The notes under the pieces are model-generated. The model was not told where the DNA came from and did not search any database. It saw nothing but the letters and a program-made list of their open reading frames with translations. Positions 45,960 to 57,649 of a stretch of 64,000 nucleotides of DNA are shown here, piece after piece. Source of the DNA: Enoplolaimus lenunculus (Eukaryota > Nematoda > Enoplea > Enoplida > Thoracostomopsidae); contig JASANG010002124.1 of NCBI GenBank assembly GCA_030248215.1, forward strand, positions 113,700-177,699. Reading direction: 5' to 3'. The stretch's first letter is position 1, and every line of letters begins with the position of its first letter. The translations under genes were made by a program, and so were the position numbers.

Positions 45960-47696
45960 TATTGAGGACGGGCTATTACTTATAAAGTCTTTAGAAAAAT
46001 GCGACGGTAACTTTTTCATGGAACTACGGCTAAAAACAATATTTGAAAACAAGCGTAATATAGAGCGTGAACAAATATTGAATAAGGTTCGTTTCTGTCT
46101 TTTTTCCATATTATTAATGCATTTCAATAGTTATCAGATTTTACGTTGGTAGGTTAACTCTACATATGGGGCATAATTTGAACTGTCCCATTCAGATAGG
46201 CACTTAACATATAGTTTCTATAGTTTAGTATTTAGTGAATAGCACGGTTCCAACGGGATCCCGATACCGGCTAAAATTCCGATAAAATTTGAGTTCGGAA
46301 TTGCGAATTTTCGGTTGTAATTTTTTTAAGGTGATTGAACTGAAATTTTGCCTGTTCTTTCGTTCATTGGCACTTAATATGATCGTTACTTTTAATTAAA
46401 TACTTTCTGTTGTTAAGCGAAAGCGAATTATTGCGCTGATTAACAAAATGTGACTGCTATATAATCAATTTTTACTGAAACTGCAAACAAAAGTCATACA
46501 CTTTACTTTTTAGTAGAATTACTAAAACTTAAATTCCGATTTCGATTCCGGTTCCGACAAAATTTGCTTCCGATTGGAACTCTAGTGAATAGTTTTGGTT
46601 AGTGAGTACTAAGCTTAATGCTGTAAGAAATATCGCTAACAAAATGCGAATATTTTTAACAGCGATAATTTATAGGTTCAGTTGTTTCAAACTATTTTAG
46701 ACGGCTTCCAAAGAACGCCTTGCCTGCCCACAGCAGCCAACTGGTGGCAGATCTAATAACTGCTTGTGTCAAAATCAACGTTGCAGCAACACCACCAACA
46801 ACAACTGCAACAGCAACTACAACGGCTACAACAACAACAAAAACAACAACAACACTGCCAATACCGCAATGTCATATACAATAACGCAATACGAGCCACT
46901 GAAACAAATCCATCATCGTGTACTTCCGCCCCGCATCGAATCTCCTCTCATCCAACCGTTATCATTTGATTCAGACAATAGGGTTCGCCTCGCTCAGTCA
47001 TGCTCAGACATAAATCGACCATCTTCATCGTCGCTAGCGCAATTTCATTCACAAATTCCCGGACGACAACTGTCAAAGATTCATTCACAATTTCCCGAAC
47101 ACGAATCGATCAGTGGAGTTATTCGAATTACTCAACCGCTACGCATTGAAACACGGTCAAATTTAAGTCTAGACGATTGCTGTAGTGACACAGTGTATTC
47201 AACTGCTCATTCATCCCGATTTGCGTCTCGAAGTTCGTCGGAAGCGGCAGCGTTTGAAGCTAAAATCCGAGACGAGGGACTATTTTGGGACCTGTGGCGC
47301 ACTCAGTTATTCGTATGGACCCTTGGTATTGGGACTAGCTCTACGTTGATATCACGTGCCAGATGCTTAAGGCAATTGCTTCTTGCAAGTTGTGTAATTG
47401 CGCTTACTGCTTTGGTATCGTGGGCGTTGCTATTTGTCGTACTTTTTGCTCATATGTTCGGGTTGAGCGGATTTGTTCAATGGTGTAAGCGGTATATTCA
47501 ATCGTGCTCAGAATCGAGTAACCAATCAAAATCAAGTACCGGGCGGAACCAACGATTAGCCTATCACAATCCGACCGGATCTTATTTCGGTCAAATTTCG
47601 TCGCCGACACTTGTTCGACATCGGTCATTTGATGAACGCCGACTGACTATTAATGCAGGGCACGGTAATCGCGTTACCCGTCCACATAGTATGTAA
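45960..47696 (+). CDS. unrecognised Asn/Ser-rich membrane protein, last two exons
   Basis: Exon 45960-46086 follows a CTTCAAG acceptor and ends AATAAG before GT. Exon 46701-47696 follows CTATTTTAG and runs to TAA. The shared junction is in phase 0, and together they give about 373 residues plus a partial first codon. The first exon reads IEDGLLLIKSLEKCDG, charged and helix-prone. The second starts TASKERLACPQQ, then an Asn-rich tract of about 30 residues coded by AAC/ACA repeats, then a Ser/Arg-rich stretch, an amphipathic part (GLFWDLWRTQLFVWTLG) and one clear membrane helix (LLASCVIALTALVSWALLFV), ending in a basic Ser-rich tail of about 70 residues. I do not recognise the family. The donor after the first exon is weak, and upstream exons and the start are not found. 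A hAT MITE sits in the intron. Confidence 0.55.
46243..46584. mobile_element. hAT-like MITE, CAGGGTTCCA family (K3)
   Basis: 342-bp element from CACGGTTCCAACGGGATCCC to CGATTGGAACTCTA with a perfect 8-bp duplication, GTGAATAG at 46235-46242 and 46585-46592. The interior has repeated TTCCGATTCCGG-type motifs. It lies in the intron of the Asn-rich gene. Confidence 0.85.
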
Positions 47697-49989
47697 ACAA
47701 ATCGATCACATTCCTGTCAACAAAAGTACAATATCCGTACACTTTTCTCCGTCTGTCGGGACCGTAATCCAATGTTGGTACTTTTGGGTTATGTTCCAGG
47801 CACCGCTCGTAGCCAGAGGGTACTCAGCCTCCCTGGAAAAATTTTGGACCCTTTAGAACGTTTATAACTATGCTTCTAAATGATCGAAAACAATTGTATG
47901 CCCCGCCTAAAATTTTTTAACCCCCCCTGGCATGGTGAATTGGCAACGGCCATTAGACACTCTCGTTTAACTTCTGTCTCAATTATAATTTGTTACCGTT
48001 GTTTTCTACAGAAAGATGTTCAGCTATGATTATACGCACATAAATATATCGCTTGCGGTCTTGGCGAACCAAACTTGTGCTAATGATATCAAGATTTCCA
48101 GCTGATGTTGAGGACGTATCTTCTTTTTAGTTTGGACTGCCCCCGATTAATCTCGTGGTTAGCGTTAATTCCTAAAATTGATAGGAATCAGAACTTGGAA
48201 ACTTGTATTTAAAAATAAAATAAGCGTTACCATAATCAGTTTTGTGCGCCTGTCTTCAGGCATGTAGCCAGATCACCTTGCTAGGGAGGGGGCAAAAATT
48301 GTTCAGGAGAGGCATGAAAGGGTTTTTGATTTTTTACAACCAAGGTTCAAAATTTTCTAGGTGGAGGGACAAAATTTTTCAATGAGAGGCTGAGCGCCTG
48401 CCCCCTCTTGGCTGCGATCCTGCCTGTTTGGCATTATTTACAATCGCTTCTTGGTGAAAATTTGAATTTAACGGGAAATAGTACTGCTTTTATACGTTGG
48501 AATCAGCTAAAATTCAAAATATTTGAACAAGATAGGACATGAGCGAGAAATTAGTGAGGTTCACCGAATATTTGCGGAAAACTCGTAGCGCGACATGCAG
48601 CATCATTTTTACTTGAATTGAAATTATAGGTTGTTTGGGTTAAAGCGAATAACTGCTTATTTTCGTGAAATCCAGGGATGTCAGAATTGTGTACTTTTTA
48701 CACTTATGCATGAGCACTTGTACACTTCGTTCAATTTTACGCTTAAGCTTTTAGGAGTAGGATTAGGAAAGACTTACTATGCTTAAGCTCTTGCGTAAGC
48801 CTTTTACACACCCTGAACTTGAATCTTAAATGTAAAGGGAAGTGTACAAAAGCCTTCAGTTTGCTGAAATATTTTGGCTACCATTAAAACAGGGTCTTAC
48901 CGTATGTTGATTGACATACATTGTATTTAATTATTTTCTACCATATACATATTTGTGTCTTGCAAATTTTGCTCATGCCACCATTGTCAATAAATATTGT
49001 ATTTTACATTTGGTATATATATTTGAAATGAGTTTGTCATTCCAAAGACTCGACTGGGCTACCACAAATTCTTTATGGTTTTCAAGGGGTAAGGCTTACT
49101 AAAACTGAAATGATTTATAAGATACTAAATGAGCCGGTGATAAGGTGACGCATTGTTTCTATTTTCGCTACACTGTTTACAAATCTAAAACAACTTACGT
49201 GGGTTGCTGCTGTACGCGAGTCGCGGCTGACAAATTTAAAGTACAGGTAAACATTTTGCAATTGTTTACCCACCTGAAATTTTGGTAACAAACAGCAAAC
49301 ATATGTTTAACTGTATTAGCCCGTTTTTTCGTTGTGTTACTTTTCTGTATAAAGTATATAACGGTTTGTTTTTCTATATCTGATTTACAACCGGAGGTCT
49401 GCATTTGACTCATGCAGCAAATCAGCTTTCGTACCTGGTTTTGGTAATTTTAGTAGTGACATTTCTCGTAAGTATTTTATAAAAGTTATTGCATGTAGTA
49501 GAATCCTTTAACTTTCGAGCAATTTTTGAAGTTTGAATTGTGGCGATTTCTTAGATGCTTAAAGCGTATCTATTCACACTGCGGAAATAAAAATAACTTA
49601 AAATTCGCAATTTCAAGACACGAGGCAGACCTCGCCGTTCGAAGAAAATATTAAATTATTTTCAGGAAAGAATTTCCGAAATTTCGCAGAAAACTAGCGT
49701 AAAATCAAAAAACTTCACATTATATATATCGCAGATATTGGCTAAAATTAAGTAATAACTATCATTCTTACTACCAAATTTCGCCTCACCTCCGGTTCCG
49801 GTAAGTTTCGTTGACCTCCTCCGGCTCCGGCGGTTGCACCCTTCTAATTACGATGTGTAAAGAAATGCGTTTTGTTTTGTGTGTACATAATTATTACTGT
49901 AATTGCTCAATTTTTTTATGACTTTACATATATATTAATGAACATTGAAATTACATGAAAGAGCTTAGAAGAAATGTCTGAGCTATTGA
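47697..49989. other. intergenic stretch with dispersed repeats, no gene recognised
   Basis: 47790-47960 is a copy of the ATGCCCC repeat (GTAGCCAGAGGGTAC start, GGCATGGTGAATTGGC end). 48258-48428 runs from CAGGCATGTAGCCAG to GGCTGCGATCCTGCCTG and looks like a hAT-type element without a clear duplication. 48725-48820 has a few CTTAAGC motifs. 49780-49845 is CCTCCGGTTCCGG-rich. No exon is supported. Confidence 0.5.
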
Positions 49990-50422
49990 CTGTAGTGACC
50001 CGAACAAGAAGAGGGTGACTGATATTTATTTAGCCTCTCCAGAGGGTACCCCCTGTTATTCGGTTACTGACTGTTATTTTCAACCCGCCCTCCACCAATC
50101 TTCGTTACTATATTATATCCGGTATAGCAACTATTCGTTAAATTAAACTTTTTTGCCTTGCATCACAAGTTTGAGCGATAATACAAGGTTGTATACTTTC
50201 AAAACTTAAATACGCTTTAAAGTTTCAAACTCAACTTTATTTGGTCCTGGAGTCATTTATGCAGCACTACAATTAGGAATAATTGACTTATGGACTTTAA
50301 TTAGGGTTTAGGGAATTATCACGCTTACGGACTCTTATTAGAAGATACGGACTCCAATTGATTGGGACTCAAAATGGAGAGCCCGTCTTATTACCTCCAT
50401 CCTCTTATTCGGGTCACTACAG
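49990..50422 (+). mobile_element. CTGTAGTG-type element, full length (A7)
   Basis: 433 bp from CTGTAGTGACCCGAACAAG to CTTATTCGGGTCACTACAG; terminal inverted repeats of about 20 bp and all internal landmarks. The TA flanks seen at other copies are not preserved here. Confidence 0.85.
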
Positions 50423-51300
50423 CAAGTACATAGTAGGTATATAATAGCGATCGAAATTTTGCGCGCTGTTCGATTACTTGATTCCTAAACAGCAATTCTG
50501 ACATTAGAATTTTTCAGAATTCAAAGTAGTTAGATATAGTGTTAAAACATGACAGCAACAAAGTTGAAATAACCAAGCGCTAAACGGAGGCTAGCCCAGA
50601 TATATAAAATGTTTTACGTCTAGGATCTAGAACCAGTGCTGTGCTTAGGGTGTAAAGGCCCCCTGAAGTCAATGTGATGCCCCCGAAAGCAGTGCCGGAG
50701 TAGACAGGGGTGAGGGCTCCCACCAAACTCCAGGGTTGGACGCACTGCGACAGCCACAACGTTATCTAGTTAAAAGTGTTTTCTTGTTTCATTGTAAATT
50801 TGGGGAAGGATACCTTCTATCTGTGCTCTTGTATACACCTTTTACATTAAGACCGAACTTTGACGATGCTAGTACGCAGCAGGCGGCAATATGATTTAAA
50901 TAAATGGAACAAAATTTTTCCGATGTGACAGATGTGGTTTTCATTTGGTACGTCATATTGCGAAAATTATTACATTTTAATAAACAATCCAGCTTCCAAA
51001 TTATGTGTTATTTATAGAGCAAGTGTACGGCAGTTTATATCTGAAGCTGTGCCTCCGACTGAAAATCGATCTATAGCATTGCTGGAATTCTTGCCAGCGG
51101 TTTCAGCAGTAATATTTTTCGTCGCAAAAACGAATAAAGTTAATTTTGACTTACACAACAGTATGTTATGGTTAAAATATGTTTAAATGGTTTACCGCAC
51201 CCCGCTTCACCGCTTTGCGCAATTTTTGTCGACTTCTGGTTCAGTATTTATGCGCTGCCTGCAACATGCTGCAATTGTTTGCATATACTCAATAGTATAT

Positions 51301-51650
51301 ATGTCGTAGTCCAATTCGTAATTCAGCACAATTCCGAACTGGGCTAGTTCAAAGCGGAATTACGACTTGGGCTAGCCCAAGACGGAATCATGCCAGATGA
51401 ATCTGTGCAATTTCTAATTGGTTACTTGATAGTTGTAATCCTGCTTGATTCCGCTTTGCTCAGTAAAACAAACTGTTAGGTAGCCAATAGGTGGCGATTA
51501 CTTAGCCAATCAGTGAACAGAATTCGCATCAACCAATCGTAGTTGAGTATGGCATTAAGGTAGTAACCAATCGCAAGGCGTACACTTGTCGCATAGAAAG
51601 AATTAAGCCCAATTCGGAATTGGGATAAATTACGACTTGGGCTACGACAT
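51301..51650. mobile_element. MITE with ATGTCGTAG ends (G)
   Basis: 350 bp from ATGTCGTAGTCCAATTCG to its inverse TACGACTTGGGCTACGACAT, with AATTCCGAACTGGGCTAG-type motifs inside. Both ends abut short TA runs (TATAT), compatible with a TA-type target. Called from the inverted ends. Confidence 0.7.
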
Positions 51651-51848
51651 ATATATCGACGTAAACAGTGATGTAAGCAAGGTTCTACAAGCTTTAGCGT
51701 AATAAAAAATAACCAAGCCTAGCTCTAGGCAAAAAATAGTTTAAATTAAAGCTTAAGCTTCCTCTATTACAGTTCCGCGAAAAATGGCTCGGCCCTCAAA
51801 GTAAGGTTTTAACCGTGGGCATTTCAACACAGTATAAATACACAATAT

Positions 51849-54109
51849 CAGGGTGCAACCGGAATTCCGGCTCCAGTATGAAAATTCGGAATTTTTCGCT
51901 ATCCGGTTCCGGTATTTTTCAAACAAAGTTTTCTATCAACTTATTTTTCTAACATTGTCTAAGTGTGTACTACCAAATTTTCAATTTGTGTTATACTTCG
52001 GCCCATGCATAGCACAGTGGCTTCCGTTTTCCAAGGTGGAAAACTTATGGCCAGGTGCGCAGCGCAGCCACTCCTGTATTACGGCTAGGAACTCCGCTGG
52101 TTTGGTAGGAAGTTTGGAAAACGGGAAAAGTGGAAAAGTTAGACGCTTAGATTATCCATGGGTTGGTAGTCAAAATCTAAAGCCTAGATTGTTTGGAAAA
52201 CGGGAAAAGTTGAAAATTTAAACTACCATTTTTTTCTTGGGTTGGTAGGGAAAACCTGAAACAGGTTTTGACTGGAAAACGGCAGAAGTGGAACATTTAC
52301 AACGTATAGTATTCAGGTACTTTTGTACAGTTCCCCTCACAATGGAAAAGTTTCCACCGCCACAATCTTTCACGTATATTAAGACAAATTGTGGGGCTGT
52401 CCTGCGATTTGAATTGATACTAAGCAGGATTGTTCAAACCTATTAAGTGATTTTAGCGATTTCAATAAAATGCTTAGTGCAGGGACTTGGGGGGCGGCAG
52501 CCGCTCATTCTGCTTAGTATCCCTTCAAATTGTAGGGGGTGCAGGGTGGAAGCGGCAACCCTCTGAGGAACATAACGCAAAAGTGACGAAAAATGTTCGA
52601 ACTAAATCATGGTTTGGTAGAAAAAATCTGAAGAGTAGCCACTCATGTATGACGGCTAGGAATTCTGTTGGTTTGGTAGAAAAAATCACAAGCATATATA
52701 ATTTTGGTTGGGAAAATTTAGGCATTTAAATTTTCCACTTTTCCCGTTTTGTAAACGAAACCTTCGCTTCAGAATTTTTCAGCTAACCAAAGAAAACCTA
52801 CATCTTAAAATTTTCACGTTTCCCGTTTTCCAAACAAAACCTACGCAGCAGATTTTCCCTGCCTAACCAGAGATATGTTTTAAATTTATCCCGTTTCCCG
52901 TTTTCCATACAAAACCTACGCTGCAGATTTTCCATGCCTAACCAGCGAAAATCTATGAGCTTTGAATTCTCTAGTTTTCCGATTTTCAAACAAAACCTAT
53001 GCTTCAGATTTTTCCTACCAAAGCAGACGAGAACGGGTTCAAATTTGAGTTCGAATTTTCCACTTTTCCTCGTTTTCGAACCTCGCCTACACCTCTAACT
53101 TTCCGTACTAACCAAAAACATACCTAGGCTTGAATGTTCCACTTTTCCTGTTTTCCGAAACGAACTACATATCCCAACTTTCTAGCCATACCAACCAAAC
53201 TCGTCCTTCCCTACCAGACCTAAAAACGTAAACGTTTAACTTTTCCCAGTTTCCGAACCTCACCTACACCTCAAACTTCTCCTAGCAACCAAAAGGAATC
53301 ATACACACCTACGCTTGACTTTTCCACTTTTCCCATCTTCCGAACCGAACCACACCAACGAAACGGTTCGTTCTCTACCAGACCTAGAGAGAACCTATAC
53401 GTTTAACTTTCCCGCTTTTCCTGTTTTTCGAAACTCGCCTACAGCTTCAACATTCCCCACAAACCCAATAAAATCCGATTTCTATGCTTGAATTTTCCAC
53501 TTTTCCCGTTTTCCACACCAACCCACACATCCCAATTTTTCAGACAAAACAACCAACCCAATCCTACCCTACCAGACCTAGCGAAAATCTATACATTTAA
53601 CTCTTCCACTTTTCCTGTTTTCCGAATCTCGCCTAAAACTCTAACGTCCCTACCGAACTAGGGAATATTCATGCGTCTGAATTTTCCAGTTTCCCCAGCT
53701 AAAATTATGCTTGTGATTTTTCCTACCAAACAGCGGAATTCCCAGCCATCGTACAGGAGTGGCTGCGCCGCACTCCTGGTCAAGGGTTTTCCTCCTTGGA
53801 AAATGGGAAGCCCCTGTGCTACACATTGGCCCATACTTCATACTAAAATTTAATATGTACCTTTCTAAACAAATACCAAAACGCTTAGAATTGCATCACT
53901 GACGACAGACCTTGCGTCTGCTGAAAGTGGGAGCACGATATACACAAAATCAAGCAAAGTTTTCATAGTACGTATATTAAGTTTACTGCTTACAAACATT
54001 TACTGTAACGAGTATTTTATACTTTCCGGTTCCGCAAATTCTTCGCTAACCGGTTCCGCAAATTCTTCGCTAACCGGTTCCGGTATTTTGTAATTTCGGT
54101 GGCACCCTG
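51849..54109. mobile_element. CAGGGTGCAACCGG element split by C2 (K4)
   Basis: Left piece starts CAGGGTGCAACCGGAATTCC. The right piece contains GCTAACCGGTTCCGGTATTT and ends GGTGGCACCCTG. These are the inverted ends of the K family, and the foldback element C2 lies between them. AATAT touches both outer ends, but a full 8-bp duplication cannot be read. They could instead be two separate insertions. Confidence 0.5.
52000..53831. mobile_element. GGCC-ended foldback element with inverted 90-bp arrays (C2)
   Basis: 1832 bp. The left end GGCCCATGCATAGCACAG and the inverted right end GGCCAATGTGTAGCACAG continue as matching arms of about 110 bp (GGCTTCC, TTTTCCAAGG, GCGCAGCCACTCCTGTA). Units of the same roughly 90-bp repeat as in C1 follow, a few forward on the left (52100-52320) and many inverted on the right (52720-53700). 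Flanks TATACTTC (51992-51999) and CATACTTC (53832-53839) form an 8-bp duplication with one mismatch. No transposase frame. Confidence 0.85.
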
Positions 54110-54123
54110 AATATAGCTGTCCA

Positions 54124-54331
54124 TTAAGCTGTTTCAATTTCAGTTTTTGTTGTAGAAACTTCAGGCCTGCGCTTCTCATTATCCCATCTCCAGATCGCAC
54201 CTGCTTCGTTTACAGCAATCAATATATCACCATGCGCACTCATCGCAACTTGACGAATGCAACGAACGCAGTCTTTATGGATTAGTATTGCTGGCCTAAA
54301 ATGGGACTGAGTAATGTCTAAAGCGTAGTAT
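54124..54331 (-). CDS. orphan last exon ending in a WD40-like blade
   Basis: On the minus strand a good acceptor (TTGCTTGCACTGTAG) at 54332 opens 69 codons to a TAA at 54124. The product reads YYALDITQSHFRPAILIHKD, then VAMSAHGDILIAVNEAGAIW, then RWD and a charged tail KRRPEVSTTKTEIETA. The spacing of SAHGDILIAV and GAIWRWD is that of a WD40 repeat, so this is likely the C-terminus of a beta-propeller protein. Earlier exons should lie to the right on the minus strand, but none were found before the Polinton. It could be a stranded gene fragment. The family is not identified. Confidence 0.55.
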
Positions 54332-54650
54332 CTACAGTGCAAGCAAAAGTGGATGAAAAGCCTACACGCAAGTGTTATGTAAAGGTATTAGCCGGCCGCC
54401 GGCCAGCCAGCATTTGCTTGTCACAGAAAAAGCTAAAAAATAATGACATCGTTAATTTAATATTTTTAATCATATTTAAATTTCGATTTTAATTTTTTTT
54501 GCTGAAATATGAAATGTTTCTTATTGTTATCATTATGGTCAATGTTATGATTGATTCACTAGTTGAAACCATTTTGGCTGCAGTTGTATGCTGAACAGCT
54601 CGTGTGGTTTATTGCTGACCGTAATTGGTTGCAAAATGCACTGTAAATTC

Positions 54651-54886
54651 TAGGGATGCGCCGATACCAAATTTTTTGCCGATGCCGATTCCAACTGTAA
54701 TACTCCATGCTTTATAAAAAGATAGGATAAGTACATTACTTCATTATGTGAAGGTGTGAACTGTTATACATGTGCATAAAGTATATATCGGCATAGAATC
54801 GGCAATTTTTTGCAGTGTCGATGCATATGCCGATAATCATAAGAATTCCCGATGATTGCCGATGCCGGTTGATCGGCACATCCCTA
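54651..54886. mobile_element. hAT-like MITE, TAGGGATG-CCGAT family (L1)
   Basis: 236-bp element from TAGGGATGCGCCGATACC to GGTTGATCGGCACATCCCTA. Flanks GTAAATTC (54643-54650) and GTGAATTC (54887-54894) are an 8-bp duplication with one mismatch. GCCGATGCCGAT motifs recur inside. Confidence 0.82.
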
Positions 54887-54956
54887 GTGAATTCCAATGA
54901 GTTATAAAATTAATAAACTGAAACGGAAAGTTATTTATTTCTGAGTCCATATAAGT

Positions 54957-55508
54957 AAACTTTAACTCATTCCAGTTGAGCTGATTCTTACTGTGAGTAG
55001 AGTTGATTCCAGAGGAGTTGATTACTGTAGTGACCCGAATAAGAGGGGGTCCCCATTTTGAGTCCCAACCAATAGGAGTCCGTATCCCTAATCAGAGCCC
55101 GTCAACGGATAAAGTCCCTAAACCTTAATTAGAGTCCATAAACGTCAATTGTCCCTAATTGTCGCGCATAAATGACAACCTTGCATTATCGCTCAAGCTT
55201 TTGATACATGACAAATAAACGTTTAATTTAACGGATAGTTGTAATACCGGATATAAATAAGTAACGAAGGGTGGCGGAGGGTGGGTGACAATAAATAACA
55301 GTCCGTAACCGAATAACAAGGGAGTACCCTCTGGAGAGGGAAAATAAATATCAGCCCCCCGCTTATTCGGGTCACTACAGTAATTGAATCAGAATAAGTT
55401 GGATCAACTCGGAATATGAGTCCTGATAGTTCTAACTCAGACTGTTTCTGACAGTCCAAACTAAACTAGTGATTCGACAAAATTAATTCTAGAATTCACA
55501 GTGTGGCA
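54957..55508. mobile_element. GAGTT foldback MITE (H3), interrupted by A8
   Basis: Left arm CTTTAACTCATTCCAGTTGAG and right arm ending TCTAGAATTCACAGTG belong to the same family as H2. The two halves are separated by the complete element A8. Without A8 the length is close to that of H2. Confidence 0.7.
55025..55380 (-). mobile_element. CTGTAGTG-type element nested in H3 (A8)
   Basis: 356 bp in reverse orientation, from CTGTAGTGACCCGAATAAG to CTTATTCGGGTCACTACAG, with TA directly outside both ends. The terminal inverted repeats are the best kept of all copies. A central part present in other copies is shorter here. Confidence 0.88.
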
Positions 55509-56120
55509 AAATGTCCTAAATCCAGCCGAACATGGGGAATCTGCAACTGAAAGATATTCCCTGCATTCCAGTTTGGACAATTACACTATGTCAGCATTCG
55601 ATTTCAAAACTTTATTTTAAACTCAAACTTTTGGTCTTCCTCGTTGAACCGCTTTCATCAAGAATTTGAAAAAAAAGAACGGTTGCATTTTGACCACATT
55701 CAGAACTGTTTCACCCGGGATTTTCATTCAAAACAAAAATTTTATCGATGTGAAAATTCTGAACAACTCAAGTTTTCGCCGATTAAAACCCCCCAGCCAG
55801 TTTAAATGCTTTATAAGTATCAAGTTGCGACGGGATATTAATCGGATACAGTGTCTAACCTTGAACTAGAGTTAGGTAAATTAGGTAATGTTTGATTAGA
55901 ATGTCATTTTTACTTCAGCGCTTCACAACCTAAACTTTTTTCTTGTCCAAAAATGCAACTGCAGCAATATGTTAAAGACGTTCACATGTAAAAAGTCGTT
56001 TTACAAAATTTGGGACCATCACAGTAAATATCCCGCCGGCTTATACCGGATACGGATATTTTTTGCCAGATATTATCCGCTCCTGATATCCGGTCGCCCC
56101 CTGATACGTATACATGTTGT

Positions 56121-56736
56121 GGCCCATGTTACGCTTAGGACCATCCCGCTGTCCCGGGACAACGGCAAGCATGAGTGCAGATAACGGTGGGAAAACGGGA
56201 CAGTGGGACAGCGGGGACAACGGGACAGCTAGGACCGCAGGGACAACTGGAACAGCCAGGACAGCTGAGACAACGGGACAGCTGAGACATCAGGACAGCA
56301 GGACAACGGGGCAGCCGAAACAGTGGGACAGCTAGGACAGCTGGGACAACTGGAACAGCGGAGACAGCTGGGCAACGGAAGCAGACAGACAGCGGGTCAA
56401 CAGGGCTAAACTTAAACCTAAACCATAAGCCTAAACCTAAACCAAAACGTAAGCCTACGCCTAGGACAAGCCTAGCCTACGCTCTAGGTCTAAGCCAAAG
56501 CCAAAGCCTAGGCCTAAGCGTAATCCTAAGCCTGGGACATACCCTAAGCTTTAGCCTAATCCTAACTTTAAGTCTAACCCAAAGCCTAAGCCTTACCCGA
56601 AGTCCTAAGAATAGCCTAAGCCTAGCCTAAACGCAGAGGCCTAACTTTTTTATTGTGTATTAATATGCATAAAAATATTAAAGAAGCCTTTTTGTTGTCC
56701 CGGGACAGCGGGACGGCCCTCAGCGTAATATGGGTC
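56121..56736. mobile_element. GGCC-ended element with GGGACAGC and CCTAAG arrays (D)
   Basis: 616 bp. The ends are inverted copies of about 40 bp: GGCCCATGTTACGCTTAGGA on the left and, inverted, GACCCATATTACGCTGAGGG on the right, both continuing into CCCGCTGTCCCGGG. Inside are a GGGACAGCTG-type minisatellite (56150-56400) and a CCTAAG-type array (56405-56640). Same terminus as B1-B4 and C1/C2 with a third kind of interior. No 8-bp duplication is seen. Confidence 0.75.
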
Positions 56737-56944
56737 GCAAACTTTAAAAAGCCGACTTTTACATAAAACTTATTAATCTTATTGTTACATTAAAATTAAA
56801 AGAAAATCTGTTTAAGACTTGAAGAAAACATATAAATGAACCGTTGTCGATTGCGCAAATTATTAATAAAGCTTTTAACAAACGCGCAACGCCGACATTT
56901 ATAGCATATATATGGTACCTAAAACGCTCAAAATATTGACTTAT

Positions 56945-57530
56945 CCGCCCCAGGCTCGATTCCCAGATGTATGGCCCGAATCTATTTGGGAGTGGAGCGC
57001 CAGCCAAATTTGGTGGGAACGGCCGTCCAACGCTTCCCGTGTGGACGCCCTCGTAACAATATACATGCTTTGGGAAACGGGAAAACGGGGGAGCTATATA
57101 TTTTCGCATTAAATATGGAAGAAGATACAATATTTTTTGTTGAGATTCATTTTAGCACAGGGGCTACCGCCCCTCGCCCTTGGAAAGACCCTAAACAGAA
57201 TGAGGGGCTGCCGCCCCCCAAGTCCCCCGCACTTAGCGATCTTGCTAACCAAACCAAAAGTAATAATGACAGCAGCAACAAATTTTAATAATCTTCACGT
57301 ATGCCTAAATGGAGTATCAAGTGCTGCTCTCCGGTACTATTGCTGTCTCGCGGAAAACGGGTCGCCACTAAAAGTATCAAAGGCCGTCCCGACTGTCATC
57401 GCTGTGCCAGCTGCCCGCGCTATCGCAGCTGTAGCCGCTGTTCCAACTGTCCCCACTGTGCCAGCTTTCCCCGCTGTTCCGGGACAGCGGGGCGGCCCTC
57501 AGAGGGAAAATGTGCCTATGTTTTAAACAT
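56945..57530. repeat. dispersed repeat fragments
   Basis: 56945-57055 resembles the G-rich hAT MITE at 39545 (GCCAGCCAAATTTGG, GTGTGGACGCCC). 57160-57235 matches the CCGCCCC repeat. 57390-57500 is a CTGTCCC/GCTGT minisatellite ending GCGGGGCGGCCCTCAG, like the right end of D. Open frames here are repeat-derived. Confidence 0.55.
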
Positions 57531-57649
57531 AATACACATGTGCAGAGGGCGGCCGGCTAACGTTACTTTTATGGGCGTCTCGTTTTCCCACGGGACAGCA
57601 AGACACAGGAGCGTATTCGGGGCAAAATCATATACTCCTGCCCGTCATT

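Noticed and set aside
56405-56640. Telomere relic
   Set aside because: The CCTAAG-type array is degenerate and lies within an element with paired GGCC-type ends.
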